Position numbers and translations under genes: made by a program. DNA of 59,176 nucleotides, taken from Eubacteriales bacterium. GTDB taxonomy: Bacteria; Bacillota; Clostridia; Eubacteriales; Anaerofustaceae. Of this stretch, positions 8,198 to 16,213 are shown piece after piece. The notes under the pieces were generated by a model that did no database searches, was not told the origin of the DNA, and saw only the letters and a program-made list of their open reading frames with translations. The stretch lies in contig JAIKVR010000023.1 in assembly GCA_024685545.1 (NCBI GenBank), positions 1 through 59,176 on the forward strand, read 5' to 3'. Each line of letters opens with the position of its first letter. Position 1 is the first letter of the stretch.

Positions 8198-9174
8198 AAG
8201 AATTGACGTATTTCAAAGCAGCGGTCGAGGCAATCAGCCGCGCACTAGGTGACAACGATAAAATAGTAGTACTCGGCAAAGGTATGACCGCAGGCGGCAA
8301 AGACGGCCTATTCAACGAGATTTTCCTCAAATACGGGAGAAGCCGTGTACTGGACGGGACCGCGGACGACAAATCTAACATTCGCATCGCTCTCGGTCTG
8401 GCCGCTACCGGAGCACTTCCTTTGGTGGTAGTAGACGGTGAGAACCTATACAGCTGCATCGAAGCCATTGCAGTCGACGCTTGCTGCGCACAGACGGCAT
8501 TCAACGGACAGTATTCCTCATCGATAGTTATCTGGTCCGATTACGGCTACGCCGACGGAGACACCCCGGCTGAGATTTTCCTTTCAGAAGGATTCTTTGC
8601 GTCACTGCCGAACCTAACGGTCTATTGCCCTTCCTGCCCGGAAGATGCCTGTTCGATGATGGCCACGGCATTGCGTTTCCCATACAACGGACCTACGCTG
8701 GTCCTTACTGACAGGTCCATGAGGGAGACCTCCGCCAAGGTGACCGAAGAAGACGCCGCGCCTGTAAGACCACAGGCCGGATCCCAGGTGATAAAAGAAG
8801 GCGGTGACGTTACCCTAGTTTCCTATGGAGCCATGATGCAGGCATCGATGGAAGCCGCCTACCGCGCTTCCCAAGCAGGCTGTGAGTGCGAACTAATCGA
8901 CTTAAGATGTCTGAACCCAATAGATACCGCACCGGTGATCGCTTCTGTCAAGAAGACAGGCAAACTGGCCGTAGCTCAGGCAGGCTGGCCCAGAGGCGGT
9001 GTGGGAGATATACTGATCTCCGCTGTCATGAGCTCGGACGCCTTTGACTACATGGAAAAACCTGTGAAGATCGTTTCCCCGCCCAACAAGGTGATTCCCT
9101 ACGGGGATTTCGCTGAAAAGACCGTGCTTCCGGGCTGGGAGGAAGTGTATCTCGCCATTATTTCATTGATATAG
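8194..9174 (+). CDS. Pyruvate dehydrogenase E1-beta-like protein with degenerate active site
   Basis: 326-residue transketolase-type protein matching E1beta from end to end: IVVLGKGMTAGGKDGLF, KYGRSRVLDGTADDKSNIR, LPNLTVYCPSCPEDACSMM and a C-terminal domain opening ALIKEGGDVTLVSYGAMMQ-like. The conserved glutamate that normally activates the thiamine aminopyrimidine (TPIAE) aligns with Asp59 in GTADDK. The QHSQ active-site histidine region reads PAEIF (125-129). GTG start at 8194 with GGAGGTGG upstream; it overlaps the E1alpha stop by four bases, implying translational coupling. Most likely it still pairs with the E1alpha-like subunit, but thiamine-dependent decarboxylation is doubtful. Confidence 0.8.
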   Translation: MKELTYFKAAVEAISRALGDNDKIVVLGKGMTAGGKDGLFNEIFLKYGRSRVLDGTADDKSNIRIALGLAATGALPLVVVDGENLYSCIEAIAVDACCAQTAFNGQYSSSIVIWSDYGYADGDTPAEIFLSEGFFASLPNLTVYCPSCPEDACSMMATALRFPYNGPTLVLTDRSMRETSAKVTEEDAAPVRPQAGSQVIKEGGDVTLVSYGAMMQASMEAAYRASQAGCECELIDLRCLNPIDTAPVIASVKKTGKLAVAQAGWPRGGVGDILISAVMSSDAFDYMEKPVKIVSPPNKVIPYGDFAEKTVLPGWEEVYLAIISLI

Positions 9175-9183
9175 GTGATTAAT

Positions 9184-10644
9184 ATGAATGATGATTTTGA
9201 CGGTAGAGTAAAAGCTGCCCCGGCGGTCAGACGGATCGCCAGAGAAAACGGCGTAGACCTGAGGGAGGTCATCCCAGGAGGAGAGGACGGCCGCATAACT
9301 GTTGTTGACATCGAATCATACATCGCTGCCAAGAAGAGCGTACAGGAAGCCCTGGCTGCTATGGACAGGGAGGAATTCGGAGAGAATGCCTCCGCCGAAC
9401 CCGCACCGATCGAACCCATAAAGGCACAGGCAGAGATCGGATCATACGCAGTCGAGCCGGCACAGCAGGAAGATGTTCCTGCGGGAGTGCAGCAGGATAA
9501 CGCCGATGAATTTACAATGGGAGTGTATGTGCCCTCCTCAACAGTAAATGATACGGAGGACTTTCTTATCAGCAAAGATGATCTGACATCCGCACCGGAA
9601 GAACCTGTGTACACCGGTGCGTACAGCGCGGTAGGCATCAGCGTTCCTTCTGCAGAGTCCGATGAAGTCGAGACGGTATCCGAAGGATCTGAGGAAGACG
9701 GGATACTTCCCGCCCCCGATACTGCAGCTTCTTCCGTTGAAACAGTATCGGCTGGATCCTTAAACGATGACGCCGGAGATGCTCAGGCTGGTTCATCTCC
9801 TACAGGCGAAGAACCGGTCACTGAAGAAGTTCCGGAAGAAGAGGAATCTGTCAACGAAGACGAGCTCAGGAATGCACGCAAGATAATGCGTCTGCGTCCC
9901 GCAAAGCCTGAGATGCCCAACGAAGATGACTTTGAAGATATCGCACAGGACGCCTTATCCAAGGACCAAAGCGACCTTCTTTCTTCTCTGTATGACGGTT
10001 ACATAGCTGAAAAACCCGATGAGGACAAAGAAGATAATTACGAAGATATTATAGACGAGGACAGCGAGGATACCATTAAGACCGTTCCCCAGGCGCGCGA
10101 AGATACCGCTGAAGACGATGATGCGATATACGAAGAGGTCACCAGTGTAGGCCAGGAAAACGTTGGACGCATCGCCTTCTCAGTGGAAAAGCGCTTCTTT
10201 GACGCGCTGGTGGATATTTCCGCCGGTGCTCTCGCGAACGGTTATAGGCGCTGTCTGGCAAAGGCCCTGGCGCTCGCATTCCGAAATTCCGGAGATTATC
10301 CGGAAAACCTGGATGTCGTCTCTCCCACAGCTGATGGTTTTGAGAAGCTGACCTATGTTTCAGCCGCCAGCACCCCTTTAAACCAGATCCTGCGCGATCC
10401 TTCCGAGGAACATCCCGATGTGCTCGCCGAGCTATGGGACATGAGAGATTTCGGTGTTGACGGGATGGATTTCTTTGCCCCGAGCAAAATGCGTTTTTTT
10501 ATCAATTCAAATGATAAATTGATGAACGTAAATATCGTATTCGATTTAAGAGCGATAAGCGTATTTGATGCGTTAAACGTCTCGGGACACTTCAAGGACA
10601 TCCTCAGTGATCCGCTGAGCGAAGCCAGACGATTCATCATGTGA
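9184..10644 (+). CDS. E2-like scaffold: subunit-binding domain, long acidic linker, catalytic-like domain without catalytic His
   Basis: About 486 residues. Residues 8-47 (APAVRRIARENGVDLREV, then GRITVVDIESYIA) form a canonical peripheral subunit-binding domain, which in E2 proteins holds E1 or E3. There is no lipoyl domain before it. Residues about 50-310 are an acidic Ala/Pro/Glu-rich linker. The last 170 residues resemble the E2 acyltransferase core, but the DHRxxDG catalytic motif reads DLRAISV at 454-460, so the histidine is leucine (455). ATG 9184 is preferred over GTG 9175 because AGGTGAT sits at the right distance. It should bind E1-like partners without being able to carry or transfer an acyl group by the usual mechanism. 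Confidence 0.72.
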   Translation: MNDDFDGRVKAAPAVRRIARENGVDLREVIPGGEDGRITVVDIESYIAAKKSVQEALAAMDREEFGENASAEPAPIEPIKAQAEIGSYAVEPAQQEDVPAGVQQDNADEFTMGVYVPSSTVNDTEDFLISKDDLTSAPEEPVYTGAYSAVGISVPSAESDEVETVSEGSEEDGILPAPDTAASSVETVSAGSLNDDAGDAQAGSSPTGEEPVTEEVPEEEESVNEDELRNARKIMRLRPAKPEMPNEDDFEDIAQDALSKDQSDLLSSLYDGYIAEKPDEDKEDNYEDIIDEDSEDTIKTVPQAREDTAEDDDAIYEEVTSVGQENVGRIAFSVEKRFFDALVDISAGALANGYRRCLAKALALAFRNSGDYPENLDVVSPTADGFEKLTYVSAASTPLNQILRDPSEEHPDVLAELWDMRDFGVDGMDFFAPSKMRFFINSNDKLMNVNIVFDLRAISVFDALNVSGHFKDILSDPLSEARRFIM

Positions 10645-10657
10645 GGAGGCTTAGGAA

Positions 10658-11149
10658 ATGAGAAGACTCAAACTGAAATCACCGGTCAGATTTTTCGGGA
10701 TCATTGCAGTACTGGTCATATTCATCTTTCTGTGCACGCTTCTGCTGAAGGGTATTGCCAAAGATGAAGTGATCTCTGAAATAGAAAAGGTGGAAAAAGG
10801 CAAGGTCACCGTCACTTCCGTCGATATCAAGGCACATTACAACAATATGGATGTGGCAAGCGGAGATACTGTGCTGCAGGGCAGCAAGATCTCTTTCAGT
10901 GCGGTGTACAATTATAAAGTCAAGAATTCAACCGAAGCCAAGACCTGGGAAGTCACAAAAGGACTGACCATCAGCGACGATACGACAGCAGATATCTCCG
11001 CTGGCAAAGTCACTATAGGCGATGGCTTCGTAATCATCGGACTGGGGAAAGAGGAAACATTTATCGTTACACTAAAGGTAGCTTATCTCAAGACCGTCAA
11101 AGAATTCACATTCACAATACCGGGAAGTGAGGCTGCGCCTGAAAGCTGA
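10658..11149 (+). CDS. Single-pass membrane-anchored protein of the PDH-like operon
   Basis: 163 residues. A basic N-terminus is followed by one transmembrane segment (residues about 12-32, FFGIIAVLVIFIFLCTLLL). The remaining 130 residues are predicted outside the cell, rich in beta-branched residues and looking like one beta-sandwich domain. No enzyme motif and no recognised family. It begins 13 bases after the E2-like gene with a GGAGG site, and a strong terminator follows, so it is the last gene of the ispD-PDH-like transcription unit. Its place suggests a link between the cytoplasmic PDH-like proteins and the membrane, but that is inference only. Confidence 0.65.
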   Translation: MRRLKLKSPVRFFGIIAVLVIFIFLCTLLLKGIAKDEVISEIEKVEKGKVTVTSVDIKAHYNNMDVASGDTVLQGSKISFSAVYNYKVKNSTEAKTWEVTKGLTISDDTTADISAGKVTIGDGFVIIGLGKEETFIVTLKVAYLKTVKEFTFTIPGSEAAPES

Positions 11150-11245
11150 TTTCAAGATTGCGAAAGGCAGACTGTCCTGCCGTTTAATAGTCATGTTTGG
11201 AATCATTGAATAGTGGTCTCATATATATCCATACACAGATTCATA

Positions 11246-11285
11246 GCGACAGCCGTACATGACAGCCATATACGGCTGTCGTTTT
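11246..11285 (+). terminator. Strong rho-independent terminator
   Basis: An 11-bp perfect stem (11247-11257 with 11271-11281) is followed by TTTT. It ends the operon starting at ispD. Confidence 0.88.
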
Positions 11286-11463
11286 ATTCCTGCAGCAGTC
11301 GGCAACGCTGCCACCTAACAGCAATAACAGTAACGTTGTTTGTTATCTTATTTTGTCATGAAGAAACTATAGCACCTCTGTCTTTTCAGCTCAGTGTCAA
11401 GGATGCGGTTCTCAAAGGGTCCGCCTCCATGGGAAACATGGGTATCAGAGCTACACGGAGCTG

Positions 11464-12151
11464 TCATGAGAGGACGGCAGGTTGCATCGAATGGACCCGC
11501 CTTGAGAGCTTCTTTTTCGATCCATCCGACATTGTCGATAAGTACATGCCGAACCCTTTCATTTGACTTTTACACTCATTTTCTTCGCACCTGGATACGG
11601 CGCGATAATAGTCATTTTTTTCAGACACTTCCGAAAACAGGCTTCGGATCATCGATACCGCAACTGCGTTGACCTCATCGCGGCATCCGTCATAATTGGG
11701 CACACAGATGGTGAACAAACCGAAAGCCATGTCCAGCCTGATGTCGTTTTTCTCACTGCGATTCATCAAGTCCAGCCCGTAGATCCGTTCACGAAACATG
11801 TCCAGGAGCGGATCCAGTGGAATGTAGCGATTCTGATTCTAGAGGAGCTGTTTGACCTTCCCCAGATTGTCCATGACAATCTTTGACATCCCCTGCATGA
11901 AACGCTTCGGATCGTCAATGAGGCAGGAAATCCGCTTTCGCAAGAGGATCGCTTATCGCCTTCTGCATAGTTTTCATATAAAGGTCGCGAATGTCCAAAT
12001 AGTGGCGATAAAAAGTCCCTTTATTGATCCGGACCACCCGTGCCAACTCCGAAACGGTGATCTTTTCGATCGGTTTGCTACCCAGTAGCTCATAATAGCC
12101 GTTTTCGATATTCTTAATCGTCTTGAGGACGCGCAGATCCTGATTGTTCAT
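11464..12151 (-). pseudogene. TetR-family regulator, frameshifted
   Basis: The N-terminal 78 codons (from 12151) give a clear TetR DNA-binding domain: NIENGYYELLGSKPIEKITV, ELARVVRINKGTFYRHY, then LYMKTMQKA. After DPLAKADFL the frame is lost; a neighbouring frame continues CLIDDPKRFMQGMSKIVMDN, meets an in-frame TAG after KQLL, and goes on as NQNRYIPLDPLLDMFRERIY to a premature stop near 11464. At least one frameshift and one nonsense codon make the regulator non-functional. Upstream bases 11286-11463 probably hold the rest of its decayed C-terminus. No target gene is evident. Confidence 0.75.
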
Positions 12152-12296
12152 TATAGTGCATCCGTAAAACGGATAAAACCGACGATTGTTTTTCCTTTAA
12201 TTATTATAAGAAAGCGTTTTTGGTAAAGCAAACCGGGCATATGGTTGATATGCATATTATCGTCGCATATGCAACGATATACTAAAATCTGTATGT

Positions 12297-12407
12297 ACGC
12301 TCTTCGTCAAGCGCGGAGTACCGTTAAAGGTGCTTCAGCAGCTTCTGGGCCATTCCAGCATTAAGACCACGATGGATCGATCAGACGATTCGTTGAAAAG
12401 ACTGTGA
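12297..12407 (+). pseudogene. Remnant of a tyrosine recombinase (integrase) C-terminus
   Basis: An orphan plus-strand frame reads TLFVKRGVPLKVLQQLLGHS followed by SIKTTMDRSDDSLKRL and a TGA. This is the classic C-terminal box of phage/transposon integrases (LxxLLGHSSIxTTxxxY), with the histidine of the LGH box present. The segment that should bring the catalytic tyrosine is deleted. No start or upstream catalytic arginine box remains. It marks a decayed mobile element between the TetR pseudogene and the next gene. Confidence 0.6.
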
Positions 12408-12833
12408 AGCTGTTCTCGGGAAAAGCCGATCAGAATTGGTGCGTAATCAATCTTAAAAGATCTGGAACCTCTCGAAAACAAAGGAGATGTGCAGATATAT
12501 GAAATTTGAGTATGCGGTTTCATTCATTGCTAAGTAAGTATACTTCAGTTCGAAAAACTAACCATATTGCACCTGTCTCGCGTAATCATATCTGCGTCTT
12601 TTCTAAATGAATATAGATTAAATATCTGTATATTTTTAATATTTCACTTGTTTGGTATAAATTTTAGATGTATCTTTAAAATAGCAATTAACAAGAATAT
12701 ACAAATAGTTCTCTGCATCTTCCCTGGCACGAAAAACATAACTTATCAGTATTCTTACATCCGTTGAAATAGCAGACGGTGTCGAGACGAATGTCAGTCA
12801 TGCAAAATACAAATCTGATAGGAGATAACAAAT
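12408..12833 (+). other. AT-rich intergenic region without recognisable gene
   Basis: About 425 bases, markedly AT-rich from 12540 to 12760. I see no coding region with support, only short unsupported frames. It probably contains debris of the mobile element and the promoter for the following small gene, which has a GGAG site at about 12822. Confidence 0.5.
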
Positions 12834-13166
12834 ATGAAAATTGCAATATTGAACTGTGGTGATACGGCAAAACGCTGTGCCGCGTCAGGATGTTTCAAAG
12901 CGTTCAGCGAACGCTCAGGCGGGTTTGATAGGTATGCAAACGAAGAAACGGTGCTGACGTCGTACTGTGTATGTAGCAATTGCGGCATGTCCCCTGCCGA
13001 TGATCCGGATATGAAGAAAAAACTTGATCGAATCGCGGAAATTGGTACGGAAGCTGTTCATATCGGGAAGTGTGCGAAGAAAGATGGTGTTCGATGCAAA
13101 ACGATGGAAGAGTATGCTGAATACCTAGAGGGAAAAGGTATACAGATTATCTGGAAAACACATTGA
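12834..13166 (+). CDS. CGGC-domain-like small cysteine-rich protein
   Basis: 110 residues. The pattern KIAILNCGDTAKRC, GCFKAFSERSGGFDRYANEE, YCVCSNCGMSP and EAVHIGKCAKKDG resembles the CGGC putative metal-binding domain found in anaerobes and methanogens, where cysteines cluster in the centre and near the C-terminus. Here the central motif is CVCSNC rather than CGGC, so either this is a divergent member or the call is slightly off. Function of the family is unknown; metal or cofactor binding is the usual guess. It has a good ribosome site and is followed directly by a terminator, so it is monocistronic. Confidence 0.6.
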   Translation: MKIAILNCGDTAKRCAASGCFKAFSERSGGFDRYANEETVLTSYCVCSNCGMSPADDPDMKKKLDRIAEIGTEAVHIGKCAKKDGVRCKTMEEYAEYLEGKGIQIIWKTH

Positions 13167-13176
13167 GACACGATAT

Positions 13177-13213
13177 GCCCCAGACGATTCAGAATCGTCC
13201 GGGGCTGTTTTTC
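13177..13213 (+). terminator. Rho-independent terminator
   Basis: GCCCC-A-GACGATT pairs with AATCGTC-C-GGGGC, followed by a T run after 13205. It closes the small cysteine-rich gene and separates it from the convergent lipid kinase. Confidence 0.85.
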
Positions 13214-13228
13214 ATGTATTCCACTGTG

Positions 13229-14203
13229 TCAGTTCCTTACGTCTGTTCCTACAGATGTCGCATTGGCAAGCATGCCTTTGCTAAATCGGTCGAGCATGCT
13301 TTCAGATGGCACAAATACCTTGAGTGCATCATGCTTCATGGTGATATCCAGATCCCCGAAATCTCCTATATATTCGCCGTCTACGGTCCATGCAATCTTT
13401 TCATCTATCTTTATAGATAAGCGATCTGTCTGAGCAAAGCGTATCAGCTCGTTGTCAAATTTTCCCGTGACAATCTGACTCAAGATCGAGGTAAATTCTG
13501 TCATGTTTTCGGGCTTGCGAACGAAGACTACTTCGAACAGACCGTCAGAGTAATCCACTACACCCGTATCCAGCTTGATTATGTTTCCGACAGAATTGAC
13601 GTTCGTCACTGCACCAAGGAGAAATACATCGTCCAGGCACTCTTCATTCCCGATGGTCACTTTCATCCTGTAGCTCCTGAGCTCCGCAAGACTTTTGACC
13701 GCACCGATCACGTATGCCGTGTAGCCGAAAACATTTTTCAGCGTCTGTGGGGTCGCATAGGTAGTATCCGTAAAGCAGCCGAAAGAAATGGCAGTCACAA
13801 ACGGAATGTCACCCATCATTGCAACGTCCATGCCATGCAGGTCTCCGTAGCAAATCGCTTCTAGTGCCGGCTCAATCCCCTGGGGAATACCGATGACATC
13901 GGCAAACAGATTGCTGGTGCCGGCCGGAATTATTCCAAGTGCCGGACGGTGCGCTTGGTCGATATCCATTATGCCTCGCAGGACTTCGTTTAGAGTGCCG
14001 TCTCCTCCACATACGGCAACGATATTAAAATCCCCACCGAAGCTACGGGCTGTTGCTTCAGCCTCGTCCTTGGCGTTGGTGATGCTGACGAACACCCTAT
14101 ACTGGACACTCAGTATTCTGGACATCTCTTCGACAGTCAGTCTGCCTAACGTCATTCCCGAAACGGGATTATCTATAAGCAGTAGTTTCGGTTTCATCCT
14201 CAT
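13229..14203 (-). CDS. Diacylglycerol kinase family lipid kinase (YegS/DgkB type)
   Basis: 324-residue soluble lipid kinase. The N-terminal nucleotide-binding motif AVCGGDGTLNEVLRG and LGIIPAGTSNLFADVIG are hallmarks of the DAGK catalytic domain, followed by the C-terminal beta-rich YegS domain (MKHDALKVFVP). It phosphorylates diacylglycerol or a related lipid with ATP. Its ATG overlaps the stop of the LTA-synthase-like gene by four bases (ATGA), so the two are translationally coupled. LTA synthase releases diacylglycerol from phosphatidylglycerol, and a DgkB-type kinase recycles it, which explains the pairing well. Confidence 0.87.
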   Translation of the reverse strand: MRMKPKLLLIDNPVSGMTLGRLTVEEMSRILSVQYRVFVSITNAKDEAEATARSFGGDFNIVAVCGGDGTLNEVLRGIMDIDQAHRPALGIIPAGTSNLFADVIGIPQGIEPALEAICYGDLHGMDVAMMGDIPFVTAISFGCFTDTTYATPQTLKNVFGYTAYVIGAVKSLAELRSYRMKVTIGNEECLDDVFLLGAVTNVNSVGNIIKLDTGVVDYSDGLFEVVFVRKPENMTEFTSILSQIVTGKFDNELIRFAQTDRLSIKIDEKIAWTVDGEYIGDFGDLDITMKHDALKVFVPSESMLDRFSKGMLANATSVGTDVRN

Positions 14204-16191
14204 CTCCCGAAAATATAGTAGTAATAGTTGTTTTCCAGTATATATGCGGAATAAAGGGTACGGTTCCTGACAATAGTGTTCATGGTTTGGATATATGCCG
14301 CAGTATCCGGGATTATGACACCAGGGGCAGGCGTGAATTTGGACGTACGGGCGTTGTAGCGACCTTTTTCCGAAATCCAGCTGTAATTGCGGAAGATTAC
14401 AAGCCCCTCTGCTGGCGAAAGGATATCCTTTCCCATGATCAGGCGCGAGTCATATTCGCAGCCAAAAAGATTCAGCAGCGTCGGCTGTATGTCGATAGAG
14501 TAGCAGGGCTTATCTACCTTGACCGATGGTGTAGCGCTGTTATATATGATCAATACATTTTTGTAGAACTCGAAGTTGCGTTCCAGAGTGTGGCCTGCCA
14601 GTTCGTCAAATCCTTCAGCGGAGAGGCCGTAGGGATAGTGATCGGGACAGAGGACTATAACGGTGTCGTCCAGTATGCCGCGGTTCTCAAGTTCCTCAAG
14701 CAGATAGGTCATTGCTTTTTCCAGCTCAAGGTTGCAGGCGATATAGGCTTTCACCTCTTCCGAATAATTCAATCCCTCCACAGCCTTCCTGTTGAGAGAT
14801 GCCATGTTGTTGCCTCCCCAGTTGTAGTTCGGATGCCCGCTGACCGTCATGTAGTATGCGCAGAAAGGCTGGTGATCGGCATACAGAGGGATGGTGCCGA
14901 CCATCATCTCCAGATCGCTCTCCGGCCATATCTTTTTAACATACTTCTCCATCCCGTTGCCCATACCCATCCATACGTCAAATCCGAGGTTGAGATGAGT
15001 CTGGTCACGGTTATAGTAGGTATATGTGTTGTTATGGTAAGCGTATGTAGAATACCCAAGCCGCTTTAGCGCACTGGGCAGCGTAAAGTAATTCAGGTTC
15101 GTTCTGCTGTGGAACATGCTGTTTACTCCTGCCTTGGGGATATTCCCCATCAGGAAGGAGTATTCTCCGTCAGAGGTGGAAACTCCCCATGCCGGCTGAT
15201 AGAAATCGGTAAAATAGAATCCCTGGGTCATCATCTTGTAAAGCGTGGGAGTTATCTGAGGATCTATCATATGGACGTTGAAGCTCTCCGCGCAGACGAG
15301 TATCAGGTTCTTCCCCTCGAACAGTCCGGTGTATTCGCTCTTCGGCGTACCGGGAGTAGAGGCGAAATACGCACTCATCGATGCTATCGTCGAATTCCCC
15401 TTAGAACGCGCCGTAAGATCGATATCCATGACGTTGGTAAAGCCGTACTTTTCTATTGTTGGAACATATATCGGAATGGACGCGCTCACCCCCATGTCCG
15501 ACGGTTTGTCAGTAAAGATATACAGGGTATCCAGAGCAGTAGACATGCCTAAGCCGAAATGAGGCACACCTTCATTGATGTCAAACTGACTGGTCATGTA
15601 CTGAATATCGGTGATGTATCCATTTGGTATATAGTATATGAGACAGAATGCTTCGGCAAAAAGGAATATGGCCAAGCAGATGCCCGCAAAGAAACGCCTT
15701 AGGTTTGCCTTGCTGGGCTTAATGATCCACTTGACCAAGATGAGGCTGACTATAACCGGGGCAAAAAACACTGCGATCTCGTCCAGCCCTCCGAGTATTG
15801 TGGCGATGATCTCCTCTTTATAGCTTCCGGCTAGCGCTCCAGCCATCCCAAAGATAACGGAAACGCTCATGTAATTGCCGTAGGTCTGTTTAATAAGAGC
15901 CTGAGAAGTGAACCAGACAGCCGCTGCCGTCATCGGTCCGATCGTAAGGAGCGCCTTGCCCCATTTATGCGGTGCGAGCGCGCTGACCGAATAGACCGCA
16001 AGTCCTGCTGAAAACGCAAAGAGTACGGCATACATCGTGTTCAGGCGTATAATGTCCTTTGAAAATCCGCCAAATTCCATCATCACCAAGAGAGCGATCT
16101 CCATCCAGCAAAAGCTCAAAGGCAGCATGAGTGACATGCCGTCCTGGAATAATGGCTGTTTTTTTATCCGCTTTAATTTGTGTTTTGCCAT
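14200..16191 (-). CDS. LTA synthase family membrane sulfatase-fold phosphotransferase
   Basis: 663 residues. The N-terminal 200 residues carry about five transmembrane segments; the rest is an extracellular alkaline-phosphatase-fold domain. LILVCAESFN gives the first metal ligand. GVSTSDGEYSF supplies the nucleophilic threonine region, equivalent to the LtaS Thr. MTVSGHPNYN and VIVLCPDHYPYG bring later histidine and aspartate ligands. LtaS-type enzymes polymerise glycerol-phosphate from phosphatidylglycerol into lipoteichoic acid; relatives prime or modify glycolipids. It lies 8-22 bases after an acidic protein gene and overlaps the lipid kinase. Primase versus polymerase cannot be told. Confidence 0.85.
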   Translation of the reverse strand: MAKHKLKRIKKQPLFQDGMSLMLPLSFCWMEIALLVMMEFGGFSKDIIRLNTMYAVLFAFSAGLAVYSVSALAPHKWGKALLTIGPMTAAAVWFTSQALIKQTYGNYMSVSVIFGMAGALAGSYKEEIIATILGGLDEIAVFFAPVIVSLILVKWIIKPSKANLRRFFAGICLAIFLFAEAFCLIYYIPNGYITDIQYMTSQFDINEGVPHFGLGMSTALDTLYIFTDKPSDMGVSASIPIYVPTIEKYGFTNVMDIDLTARSKGNSTIASMSAYFASTPGTPKSEYTGLFEGKNLILVCAESFNVHMIDPQITPTLYKMMTQGFYFTDFYQPAWGVSTSDGEYSFLMGNIPKAGVNSMFHSRTNLNYFTLPSALKRLGYSTYAYHNNTYTYYNRDQTHLNLGFDVWMGMGNGMEKYVKKIWPESDLEMMVGTIPLYADHQPFCAYYMTVSGHPNYNWGGNNMASLNRKAVEGLNYSEEVKAYIACNLELEKAMTYLLEELENRGILDDTVIVLCPDHYPYGLSAEGFDELAGHTLERNFEFYKNVLIIYNSATPSVKVDKPCYSIDIQPTLLNLFGCEYDSRLIMGKDILSPAEGLVIFRNYSWISEKGRYNARTSKFTPAPGVIIPDTAAYIQTMNTIVRNRTLYSAYILENNYYYYIFGR

Positions 16192-16213
16192 GATGATTCC
16201 TGCCTGCCTGTGC

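Noticed and set aside
7238..10644. Ordinary pyruvate or acetoin dehydrogenase operon
   Set aside because: Conserved histidine, glutamate and DHRxxDG motifs are replaced in all subunits and no lipoyl domain exists.
12335..12523. 62-codon minus-strand frame
   Set aside because: Opposite the integrase stub and without any motif or ribosome site.
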